This document shows positions 1-5,815 of a stretch of DNA of 6,079 nucleotides, piece by piece. The stretch comes from JBGTIS01 sp041745535 (GTDB lineage: Bacteria > Bacteroidota > Bacteroidia > Cytophagales > Cyclobacteriaceae): the NCBI GenBank assembly GCA_041745535.1, contig JBGTIS010000140.1, positions 1 through 6,079 on the forward strand, given 5' to 3'. The notes beneath the pieces were generated by a model. The model did not search any database, had not been told where the DNA came from, and saw only the letters and a list, made by a program, of their open reading frames with translations. The position numbers were made by a program, and so were the translations under genes. Each line of letters opens with the position of its first letter. Positions within the stretch are counted from its first letter, which is position 1.

Positions 1-57
1 GTTAATCGTTATTCGTTGTGTGGTAATTTACCATCACGAATAGCGATTAACTTTTTT
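1..57 (+). terminator. Long hairpin followed by a T-tract
   Basis: Bases 1-16 and 36-51 are inverted repeats matching at 15 of 16 positions; the exception is a G-T wobble. The loop holds a smaller palindrome, GGTAATTTACC, at 22-32. Six T follow at 52-57. This is the shape of an intrinsic terminator for a plus-strand gene that ends just before the window. The upstream gene is not visible, so the role is inferred. The GTTA...TAAC ends do not fit the integron attC orientation. Confidence 0.6.
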
Positions 58-89
58 ATTTTGACCCCCTTTCCAATACAGCCCTTACT

Positions 90-152
90 GGCGAGAAAGT
101 TGCTTCCGTGCCAGACTACGGCAAGAAGGTTATTGCAGAAATAAGTTCCTTG
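90..152 (+). repeat. Degenerate REPIN, first copy
   Basis: A forward-arm REP (90-114, centre AAAGTTGCTTCC followed by GTGCCAG) is followed after a short spacer by a decayed inverted arm (about 136-152, AAATAAGTTCCTTG). The spacer is shorter than in the full copies at 1161 and 1353, and the second arm has several substitutions, so this looks like an old copy. Confidence 0.55.
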
Positions 153-187
153 TTTTTTTTTTCAAGTCAATCTACCCATCCATCTAT

Positions 188-210
188 GGCGAGGAAGTTG
201 CTTCCGGGCC
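188..210 (+). repeat. Single REP, forward arm
   Basis: GGCGAGGAAGTTGCTTCC followed by GGGCC. GGAAG and CTTCC pair around a TTG loop, and the outer GGC and GCC can pair as well. No inverted partner of the same family is recognisable before the next forward arm at 247. Confidence 0.6.
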
Positions 211-246
211 AAACCAAACTACGGACTCAGACAACAGCACCCAACC

Positions 247-266
247 GGCGAGGAAGTTTCCTCCGT
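247..266 (+). repeat. Single REP, forward arm, partly decayed
   Basis: GGCGAGGAAGTTTCCTCCGT matches the family but carries a T to C change in the right half of the palindrome and lacks the usual GTGCCAG tail. It is preceded by CCAACC, as are copies in the 3' array. Confidence 0.55.
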
Positions 267-282
267 ATTATACAATCTAACA

Positions 283-307
283 GGCGAGGAAGTTTCTTCC
301 GTGTCAG
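283..307 (+). repeat. Single REP, forward arm
   Basis: GGCGAGGAAGTTTCTTCCGT followed by GTCAG. This is a well preserved forward arm. The next inverted arm is about 100 bases away and the conserved spacer is missing, so it is not a standard REPIN. Confidence 0.6.
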
Positions 308-347
308 GACAAACTACGACATTAGCAGGTTAAGCCTGTAGTAATCT

Positions 348-378
348 CCTGATATTCCAATGTCCGGAATTATTCAGG
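348..378. other. Imperfect stem-loop between REPs
   Basis: CCTGA (348-352) pairs with TCAGG (374-378), and ATTCC (354-358) pairs with GGAAT (366-370), with a small asymmetric bulge and a seven-base loop. It does not belong to the REP family around it and has no T-tract. Role unknown. Confidence 0.3.
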
Positions 379-406
379 TAAAAAGAGGCGGTTAGGTAAA
401 AGAGAG

Positions 407-426
407 TATGGAACTAAGTTCCGCAC
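407..426 (-). repeat. Single REP, inverted arm
   Basis: It contains the palindrome GGAACTAAGTTCC, the exact centre of the inverted arm in the full REPINs. It is followed by GCAC instead of the usual TCGCC, so only the core is conserved. Confidence 0.5.
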
Positions 427-506
427 AAGATGTAATAGAGAACATTAGAGAAAGGTAACAACAAAAGTTGGAATAGTTATGGATGGAAGGATAAACTACT
501 CTAATA

Positions 507-530
507 GGCGAAGAAGTTGCTTCCGTGCCA
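507..530 (+). repeat. Single REP, forward arm, just upstream of the RAYT
   Basis: GGCGAAGAAGTTGCTTCCGT followed by GCCA. It lies 54 bp upstream of the chosen RAYT start. RAYT genes are commonly flanked by copies of their own REP. The GTG inside this repeat is the upstream in-frame start that was rejected for the RAYT. Confidence 0.6.
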
Positions 531-584
531 TACAACAACCACTTAGCTATAAGATCTATTTATGAAATTAATTTTGATAGTAAA

Positions 585-1136
585 ATGAGTGAAAAGTACA
601 AAGTGCGAGACCAGGATCAATTACATTTCATCACTTTTGCGGTTAGCGATTGGCTTGATCTTTTTACAAGAAAGGAATATCGGGACATCCTGGTAGAAAG
701 CCTGCAATATTGCCAGCAAAACAAAGGGCTGGAACTTTATGCCTGGGTTATCATGACCAATCACATACACCTCATCGGTAGAGCAGCACAAGACCATAAG
801 CTTCAGGATATTATAAGAGATTTTAAGAAATACACCTCAGTAATGGTTTGCCGGGCTATTGAAGCCAATCAGAAAGAAAGCAGAAGAACGTGGTTGCTTT
901 GGCTGTTGGCAAGGGCAGCCAGGCAATCTAAAAAGCACCAGAAATACAAGCTATGGCAAAATCAATATCATCCCATTGAGCTGAATACCAATAAAAAGAT
1001 GGAACAGCGCTTGGCATATCTTCATAAAAATCCGGTAAAAGCAGGGTGGGTAGAGGTGCCGGAAGATTATTTGTATTCCAGTGCCCGGAATTACGCAGGC
1101 AAAAAGGGGCTGTTAGATATCATGTTCATTGAATAA
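585..1136 (+). CDS. REP-associated tyrosine transposase (RAYT), Y1/HUH nuclease family
   Basis: This 183-residue protein belongs to the IS200-like Y1 transposases that act on REP sequences. Such enzymes cut single-stranded DNA at REP hairpins with a catalytic tyrosine and are thought to spread REPs and REPINs. The HUH motif is H60-I61-H62 in the context WVIMTNHIHLI. The probable nucleophile is Y145 in YLHKNPVKAG, the C-terminal motif typical of RAYTs. WQNQYHP at 124-130 is another family-like stretch, and the length is typical. I chose ATG 585 (MSEKYKVRDQD) because the family usually begins near here. An in-frame GTG at 525 would add 20 residues that start inside a REP copy. There is no Shine-Dalgarno sequence, as usual in Bacteroidota. 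The frame is intact and all expected catalytic residues are present, so activity is plausible. It is not part of an operon; REP copies surround it. Confidence 0.92.
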   Translation: MSEKYKVRDQDQLHFITFAVSDWLDLFTRKEYRDILVESLQYCQQNKGLELYAWVIMTNHIHLIGRAAQDHKLQDIIRDFKKYTSVMVCRAIEANQKESRRTWLLWLLARAARQSKKHQKYKLWQNQYHPIELNTNKKMEQRLAYLHKNPVKAGWVEVPEDYLYSSARNYAGKKGLLDIMFIE

Positions 1137-1160
1137 TTTAAAAAAGAGATCACCTCAACA

Positions 1161-1255
1161 GACGAGGAAGTTACTTCCGTGTCAGACAACGACACAAAAT
1201 GATAGGTAGACTGTCCTGGAAAAAAAGGACCCGGAACTAAGTTCCTCGCCAGAGG
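1161..1255. repeat. Complete REPIN, 95 bp
   Basis: The forward arm at 1161-1185 has centre GGAAGTTACTTCC, a perfect 13-base palindrome. The inverted arm at 1230-1255 has centre GGAACTAAGTTCC, also a perfect palindrome, followed by TCGCCAGAGG. The spacer between them (ACAAAATGATAGGTAGACTG, then CCTGGAAAAAA) recurs in the copies at 1353 and 5093-5418. The whole 95-bp unit, not just the arms, is therefore conserved. Confidence 0.8.
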
Positions 1256-1277
1256 TTGAATGATTTAAAAAAGAGAT

Positions 1278-1296
1278 CCCAGAACCAGGTTCCCCA
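1278..1296 (-). repeat. Diverged inverted-arm REP
   Basis: CCCAGAACCAGGTTCCCCA resembles the inverted arm in layout and keeps a perfect inner palindrome, GAACC-A-GGTTC, although the bases differ. The preceding TTTAAAAAAGAGATC also occurs before the REPIN at 1161, which suggests a shared flank from a local duplication. Confidence 0.4.
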
Positions 1297-1352
1297 TCGG
1301 ATAGGATAAGAAGGAAAGCAATGCCTAATAGGCTCAGACGACAACCTTAACA

Positions 1353-1446
1353 GACGAGGAAGTTACTTCTGGGGCAGACAACGACACAAAATAATAGGTA
1401 GACTGTCCTGGAAAAAAGAACCCGGAACTAAGTTCCTCGCCAGAGG
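1353..1446. repeat. Complete REPIN, 94 bp
   Basis: The forward arm is at 1353-1377 (GGAAGTTACTTC, with T in place of the final C, then GGGGCAG). The inverted arm at 1421-1446 is identical to the one at 1230. The spacer (GACACAAAATAATAGGTAGA, then CTGTCCTGGAAAAAAGAA) nearly repeats that of the REPIN at 1161. It ends 66 bp before the barstar gene. Confidence 0.8.
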
Positions 1447-1512
1447 AGGTATATTTCCACAGATCATTATAAAACAACACCCACATTTTTAGGTACTTAT
1501 AAATAATTTAAT

Positions 1513-1806
1513 ATGAAAAAAGTAGTAATAGACGGGAATAAAATAAACACAGAAAAGGAATTACATCAATTACTATCAAAAGAATTGGATTTCGGTCCAT
1601 ATTATGGCGAAAATTTAGATGCTTTATGGGATATGCTAACTACAAATATTGAAAGACCTTTTTCTATTTATTGGGTTAATTTAAGGGAATCAAGAAAAAA
1701 GTTAGGATCGACATGTGATCAAATAGTTAATTTACTAAAAGATGTTGAAGAATATGATTTAAAAATGGGATGGACAGAAAAATTTTCTTTCAATTTAGAA
1801 GAGTAA
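1513..1806 (+). CDS. Barstar-family RNase inhibitor (orphan immunity protein)
   Basis: This 97-residue protein has the barstar fold signature. Barstar binds and blocks the active site of barnase-type ribonucleases in the cytoplasm, and relatives serve as immunity proteins in polymorphic toxin loci. The conserved helix reads YYGENLDALWD at 30-40. Y30, D36, W39 and D40 match the Tyr29, Asp35, Trp38 and Asp39 of the classical inhibitor that contact barnase, and W54 matches Trp53. The length is near the usual 90. There is no signal peptide, as expected for a cytoplasmic inhibitor. The start follows an A/T-rich leader. No ribonuclease gene lies in the window; the upstream neighbour is a REPIN. It is strongly A/T-rich, unlike the RHS core that resumes in the same frame right after its TAA. 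It is probably the remaining immunity gene of a lost toxin tip. Confidence 0.9.
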   Translation: MKKVVIDGNKINTEKELHQLLSKELDFGPYYGENLDALWDMLTTNIERPFSIYWVNLRESRKKLGSTCDQIVNLLKDVEEYDLKMGWTEKFSFNLEE

Positions 1807-1869
1807 ACCGATGGTTATGTTTGGGTTTGGAACCAGGAAGCTACTTATGACTATTATGCCCATGGCCCA
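1807..1869 (+). pseudogene. RHS coding sequence resuming directly after the barstar stop
   Basis: Translated in the frame of the downstream RHS protein, these bases give TDGYVWVWNQEATYDYYAHG and then PL, which runs smoothly into ARIELGEYRVQGLDYYYTLQ. This has the character of RHS protein sequence from Bacteroidota, so the homology extends to the base after the barstar TAA (1804-1806). There is no start codon in frame here before the TTG at 1870. It is the broken upstream edge of a longer gene. Confidence 0.6.
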
Positions 1870-4128
1870 TTGGCTCGTATTGAATTGGGAGAATACCGGG
1901 TACAGGGACTGGATTATTACTACACCCTGCAAGGCTGGCTGAAAGGAGTGAACATGCCCGGCTCTCAGGATGCCGATGACGATCCCGGTAACGATGGTAT
2001 AGGCTCTTCTAAAGTGCCCCGAGATGCCATGGCCTTTAGCCTGGGGTATTACGAAGGCGATTACCAACCCATTGGCAACGTAAGCCTGAGCCAAGACCGC
2101 AACCAGCTTTGGACACGATTGGATGAGCAATACAGCTACAGGGGATTGTACAACGGCAATATTGCCTATATGGAAACGGACCTACCCACACTGGAAACCA
2201 ACCCCATGCAAGCCATGCTCTACCGCTACGACCAGCTCAACCGACTGGTGCTGGCCCGTGGGTTAAACCAGTATGACATTACCAACGGCTTTGCCGCCCG
2301 AACCGGCGATACCGGCCCTTATGATGCCTCTTATACGTATGATCCGAATGGCAACCTGCTTACCCTGAACCGCCTGAAGCAGGATGGCAGCTCCTTAGAT
2401 GAATTGGTGTATGCTTACACAGAAAACACCAACCGCCTGTATAATGTAACCGATGCGCATGTAGACCCAATTGTGTATGATGAAAAAGTATATAATAGTG
2501 GCCCCATCCAACACGATGGCCATGTGTACCGCAGCATTATAGCCCAGGGCAATGCCACCGCTGAGGCAGGACAACCGGCACAACTATTGGAAGCCAACGA
2601 AAGCATTACCCTATTGCCCAACTTCCACGCCAAGGCAGGCTCCGGTTTCCATGCCCGATACACCAATGCCGCTAACCAGGAAATGGAAGAAGGCGACTTT
2701 ACCTATACCTACGATGCCATTGGTAACCTGATAACCGACAGCGGAGAAGGCACCACCATTACCTGGACACCCTACGGCAAAGTAAGGTCGGTAACCCATG
2801 ATGATGGCACCGTAGTAAATTACCGCTACGATGCTGCCGGCAACCGCATTGAAAAGCGGGTAACCAAAAATAATGATACCCAAATAACCCGCTACCTGCG
2901 AGATGCCTCCGGCAATGTGCTGGCTATTTATAAAGACAACATCCTGATAGAACAACCCGTGTATGGCAGCAGCCGGTTAGGCCAATACCAACCCAAAGCC
3001 ACCTTTACGGCCGGTAGCCATTACCTGGGCCAGCGCAATTATGAACTCAGCAACCACCTGGGCAACGTACTGGCCGTAGTATCCGATTCCCTGAAAATAA
3101 CCAATGGCGAGCTGGTACCCATAGTGCTGCAACAACAGGATTATTATCCTTTTGGCTTAGCCATGAAGGGGAGAGGTGCAGAAAATGAAGCCTACCGCTT
3201 TGGGTTTAACGGGAAAGAAAAAGACCAGGACTTCCAGAATAATTATGATTACGGATTTAGGATTTATAATCCTAGTATAGCTAAGTTTTTAAGTGCGGAT
3301 CCTTTGACAAAAGAGTATCCCTGGTATACACCTTATCAGTTTGCAGGTAATAAACCTATAATTGCCATTGATTTGGATGGTTTAGAACCCCTTGTAGCTA
3401 CTGATTACAAGACTTTAGAAGATTTAGGACAAAAAATTGAGTTAAGATACTATTCAGATATCGCAAAGATGGTTTACATAAGTAACACCTTTGAAGGAAA
3501 GACTGTAACCGATAAGCTTTCTAGTTCAATGTCTAGTCAAGAAGACTTGAAAAAGGCAAGATCAGCCAATTTATTTCAAAAAGGTGTTATTGGACTAACA
3601 AATCCAACAGCAGTTTACTATAGAAAGACATTGGAGAAGATTGAGAAGATGTCTTACAAAGCGAAAAATGACCAAAATCTAGCATTTCAAAGTATTGCAA
3701 AGTCATTATTAGCCAAAACAAGTAACCCCCGAGGAACTTTAGATAATACATATTTACATGTAGCTGGACAAGCATTTATAACCACATTATTTGGTGAAGG
3801 AGTTGCGGATTTTGCAGGCCATTTGCACGAAACAGCTCACGAAGCGTTGATGACTGGTATTTTCATTAGTGATAGAGATATCAATGCGGCTATTGATAAT
3901 TATTCTGATTTGGTAAATAATCAATGGGGGCAAGAGTTTGGTATGGAGATATCAGAACACTTGGGGATTGATTCTTCTACTGAATGGACCAATGATCTTA
4001 CGGCAAATTATTTAAATGCTTTACAAGAGAAAATATCCGAAACAATGGGAATAGAGTTTGAGAGTTCCTATAATGCAGATCAGAATTTTGTGAAAAATCT
4101 TACCACATTTATAAATAAAAATAAATGA
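1870..4128 (+). CDS. RHS/YD-repeat polymorphic toxin, N-terminally truncated, with C-terminal toxin tip
   Basis: This 752-residue fragment is the C-terminal part of an RHS protein. In full-length relatives the repeats form a shell around a toxic C-terminal tip delivered to competitors. YD-type repeats are visible at about 155-165 (YTYDPNGNLL), 279-288 and 318-328 (YRYDAAGNRIE). HLGNVLAVVSD (396-406), DYYPFGLAMKGR (424-435) and the RHS core end (442-506: FGFNGKEKD, FRIYNPSIAKFLSADPL, AIDLDGLE) follow. The tip spans about 507-752. It has D625-N626, H630, FG at 641-642, H653-E654-x-x-H657 and N683-N684-x-x-G687-x-x-x-G691, and resembles DUF6973-type domains from memory. The TTG at 1870 is only the first possible start; ATG 1954 is the first ATG. 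No signal peptide or N-terminal region exists, so secretion is unlikely. The stop overlaps the next gene by 4 bp. The core is GC-richer than the tip. Probably a displaced or silent cassette. Confidence 0.85.
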   Translation: MARIELGEYRVQGLDYYYTLQGWLKGVNMPGSQDADDDPGNDGIGSSKVPRDAMAFSLGYYEGDYQPIGNVSLSQDRNQLWTRLDEQYSYRGLYNGNIAYMETDLPTLETNPMQAMLYRYDQLNRLVLARGLNQYDITNGFAARTGDTGPYDASYTYDPNGNLLTLNRLKQDGSSLDELVYAYTENTNRLYNVTDAHVDPIVYDEKVYNSGPIQHDGHVYRSIIAQGNATAEAGQPAQLLEANESITLLPNFHAKAGSGFHARYTNAANQEMEEGDFTYTYDAIGNLITDSGEGTTITWTPYGKVRSVTHDDGTVVNYRYDAAGNRIEKRVTKNNDTQITRYLRDASGNVLAIYKDNILIEQPVYGSSRLGQYQPKATFTAGSHYLGQRNYELSNHLGNVLAVVSDSLKITNGELVPIVLQQQDYYPFGLAMKGRGAENEAYRFGFNGKEKDQDFQNNYDYGFRIYNPSIAKFLSADPLTKEYPWYTPYQFAGNKPIIAIDLDGLEPLVATDYKTLEDLGQKIELRYYSDIAKMVYISNTFEGKTVTDKLSSSMSSQEDLKKARSANLFQKGVIGLTNPTAVYYRKTLEKIEKMSYKAKNDQNLAFQSIAKSLLAKTSNPRGTLDNTYLHVAGQAFITTLFGEGVADFAGHLHETAHEALMTGIFISDRDINAAIDNYSDLVNNQWGQEFGMEISEHLGIDSSTEWTNDLTANYLNALQEKISETMGIEFESSYNADQNFVKNLTTFINKNK

Positions 4129-4454
4129 GAGTATACATATTACTTACGTTATTGGCTCTATTGTCATGTGTTCCAAAATTGGGTGTAGAAGATGAGTTAG
4201 ACTTTAGTATAGATAAGTGGAATTCTGCAGATAAGGATGGAGGAGAGAGAGAAATGATGCTTAAAGATTTAAAAGAAAACCATTTACAAATAGGGATGCC
4301 AATGGATTCAGTGTATTCCTTATTGGGGCAGCCTGATACAATCATTTATAACAATGAATTCAAGTATCTTTTATCTATAAGTTATGATCCTTGTTTTTTG
4401 AGTTTAAAATTCGTCAAGTCTCGGCTTGAAAGTTTTAACAAGGAATGCGATTAG
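4125..4454 (+). CDS. Small lipoprotein with BamE/SmpA-like domain, likely immunity protein
   Basis: This 109-residue protein starts with a lipoprotein signal (MRVYILLTLLALLSC, lipobox LLSC, lipidated C15), so it should be anchored in the cell envelope. An acidic linker follows. Residues 56-71 read IGMPMDSVYSLLGQPD, the pattern of SmpA/OmlA (BamE-like) domains and similar small envelope proteins. A beta-rich tail ends FVKSRLESF. The ATG overlaps the stop of the RHS toxin in ATGA, which indicates translational coupling and is the classic position of an immunity gene. It shares the A/T-rich composition of the toxin tip, so tip and partner probably moved together. A true BamE role is unlikely given this context. 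If it is the immunity protein, envelope location suggests it neutralises the toxin outside the cytoplasm; that is inference. Confidence 0.75.
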   Translation: MRVYILLTLLALLSCVPKLGVEDELDFSIDKWNSADKDGGEREMMLKDLKENHLQIGMPMDSVYSLLGQPDTIIYNNEFKYLLSISYDPCFLSLKFVKSRLESFNKECD

Positions 4455-4502
4455 TCTTTAGTGTTAAGCACCAGCCCCCAACTAAGTTTAGTTTGACCCC
4501 AA

Positions 4503-4527
4503 TGGCGCGCATTTGTGAGACTGTGTA
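4503..4527 (+). repeat. Degenerate copy of a second palindromic repeat family
   Basis: TGGCGCGCATTTGT matches the left half and loop of the intact palindrome at 4663 with one change (A for G). The right half (GAGACTGTGT) no longer pairs well, so this is a decayed copy or half-element. Confidence 0.45.
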
Positions 4528-4662
4528 AAAACGAAAAGATTCAAAAAAGTGTTTTTTCTTTAACAAGATTAACTAAAAAGGACATGCATTTTATAGCGGG
4601 AGCAGACAGAGATCAAGTAAGCCAATAGACATTGAATGAATTGATTGACCTCTCCGCCCGAT

Positions 4663-4684
4663 GGCGCGCGTTTGTAACGCGTGC
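4663..4684 (+). repeat. GC-rich palindrome, second REP-like family
   Basis: GCGCGCGTT (4664-4672) pairs with AACGCGTGC (4676-4684) over a TGT loop, giving nine pairs including one G-T wobble. The sequence is unrelated to the RAYT-linked REP. A related copy lies at 4503. No long T-tract follows, so it is not a normal terminator. A RAYT elsewhere in the genome may be its partner; that is inference. Confidence 0.6.
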
Positions 4685-5092
4685 TTACTTTCGGCTCCTT
4701 TTAGATGTAGCTTGAACCACACCTAACTATATTTTATTAAACAGAAACATAAGGATTTTCAATCCGATTTTAAAACTAAATGGTAATAGGAACACAACAA
4801 ATCAAATACAGGATCAACCGCAGCGGCAGCCGCAACAGGTTTACTTTTTTAGGTAGTTGGGTGAACCAAATAGTGCGTGGCGCTGCCATATGCCTATTAT
4901 TCCCAAAGCTTCCAGCTTAACTTTTTGAAAACAACATAAAGAAAACCATCAACTTTTTAAATTTTTAATAAGCACAATCCATACAAAACAGAGCACAAAC
5001 GGCCCATTCAAATGGAGTACACAAAGCAGCAGCCTGGGTAGAAAAAAAGAATGAATAAAAAACAGATAATGCTTTTAATTTTTTCAAACACA

Positions 5093-5418
5093 GGTGCGGA
5101 AGTTTCTTCCGTGCCAGCCAAACAAAGGCACAAAATGATAGATAGCCTGACCTGGAAAAAAGAACACGAAACAAAGTTCCTCGCCATAGAGTTTTTCCTC
5201 TCAACCGGCGCGGAAGTTACTTCCGGGCCAGCCAGACAAAGGTACAAAAGAATAGGTAGCCTAACCTGGAAATAAGAACCCGGAACTAAGTTCCTCGCCA
5301 TATAGTTTTTCCTCTCAACCGACGCGGAAGTTTCTTCCGGGCCAGATAAACAAGGGCACAAAAGAATAGGTAGACTGTCCTGGAAAAAAGAACCCGGTAC
5401 GAAGTCCCTCGCCAGAGG
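5093..5418. repeat. Tandem array of three REPINs, 114-bp period
   Basis: Three complete REPINs begin at 5093, 5207 and 5321, exactly 114 bp apart. Forward arms (GCGGAAGTTNCTTCCG) are at 5093-5117, 5207-5230 and 5321-5345. Inverted arms are at 5165-5189, 5279-5302 and 5393-5418. The spacer (ACAAAA, then ATAGNTAG, then CCTGGAAA) and the link between the first two units and their successors (TAGTTTTTCCTCTCAACC, one base different in the first) are conserved too. Forward arms here read GCGC rather than GCGA before GGAAG, which restores a C-G pair in the hairpin. Because 114 is a multiple of three, spurious repetitive open frames appear on both strands. Confidence 0.85.
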
Positions 5419-5436
5419 AGAATAATTAAACCAACA

Positions 5437-5460
5437 GCCGCAGAAGTTTCTCCCGTGGCA
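5437..5460 (+). repeat. Single REP, forward arm, decayed
   Basis: GCCGCAGAAGTTTCTCCCGT followed by GGCA keeps the family layout with several substitutions. It begins 116 bp after the previous forward arm, so it probably is the start of a fourth tandem unit that lost its second half. Confidence 0.5.
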
Positions 5461-5485
5461 AAGCAGTTCCAAACACACCTCAACC

Positions 5486-5544
5486 GGCGCGGAAGTTTCT
5501 TCCGTGCCAGACAAGACACAAAATCAAGTTCCTCGTCAGAGAGG
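5486..5544. repeat. REPIN with shortened spacer
   Basis: The forward arm at 5486-5510 is the best hairpin of the family: GGCGCGGAAG pairs with CTTCCGTGCC over TTT with one G-T wobble. The inverted arm at 5524-5544 keeps only TCAAGTTCCTCGTCAGAGAGG. Most of the spacer and the start of the second arm are gone, leaving 59 bp instead of about 96. Confidence 0.6.
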
Positions 5545-5815
5545 CTTCTGCCGTAGAGCGAATCCAATCAGTAAGAGCTGTGTTAATTGTGTAGGAAAAA
5601 GCTTCTTTCAAATATCAGGTACTCAACAAGCGAGCAATCAGGGTTAAAAAAGGAAGTTGAACGGAAGCGATTCAGAATTTAAACTTTTTTTTCTTCTCAT
5701 TTTAATTTTTCAGCGGTAACTTAAGCATTTATTTGACTGATATATGGGCGTATGAATGCCTGTATGCAGATTTAACATACAACTGACCCTTTGTATTATT
5801 AAAGTACCACTGCTT
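5545..5815. promoter_or_regulatory. Leader region of the cytochrome c gene
   Basis: No gene recognised. This A/T-rich stretch should hold the promoter for the gene at 5816. A TTTG at 5732-5735 could be the upstream half of a Bacteroidota-type promoter, but I find no convincing TAnnTTTG partner at the right distance, so no promoter is assigned. There is no Shine-Dalgarno sequence before the ATG. Confidence 0.3.

Larger units (their letters stand above)
4455..5092. other. Gene-poor spacer after the toxin cassette
   Basis: No convincing gene. It holds two copies of a GC-rich palindrome (4503 and 4663), a 14-base palindrome AACTAAGTTTAGTT near 4480, an A6-GTG-T6 dyad at 4543-4557, a short dyad AAGCTTCCAGCTT at 4906-4918 followed by a few T, and A/T-rich runs near 4950. 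A 46-codon open frame from ATG 4780 to 4920 gives a basic peptide with no recognised motif; I do not call it a gene. Confidence 0.5.

Noticed and set aside
1..51. Hairpin as an integron attC site
   Set aside because: The ends read GTTA...TAAC, the opposite of the attC core-site orientation, and a T-tract follows directly; a terminator explains it better.
525..584. GTG start for the RAYT 20 codons upstream
   Set aside because: It lies inside a REP copy; the family usually begins near MSEK at 585. Kept only as a low-interest finding.
1795..2955. Minus-strand open frames opposite the RHS core
   Set aside because: The plus strand has clear RHS repeats; the opposite frames show no domain and reflect codon bias of the core.
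59..4500. TTTGACCCC at 60-68 and 4492-4500 as direct repeats bounding a mobile element
   Set aside because: A nine-base match is expected many times by chance in a 6-kb window, the copies are in the same orientation, and no transposase suited to such ends is present.
4780..4920. Small open frame of 46 codons in the spacer
   Set aside because: No recognised motif, no coupling to neighbours, and a length expected by chance.
5008..5514. Minus-strand open frame encoding a repetitive protein of 38-residue period
   Set aside because: It only reads through the 114-bp REPIN array. The period is a multiple of three, so frames stay open by chance; similar frames appear on the other strand and in the 5' REP cluster (108-341).
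90..5544. Repeats as a CRISPR array
   Set aside because: The spacer between arms is conserved from copy to copy and the unit is an inverted pair; no cas gene is present.
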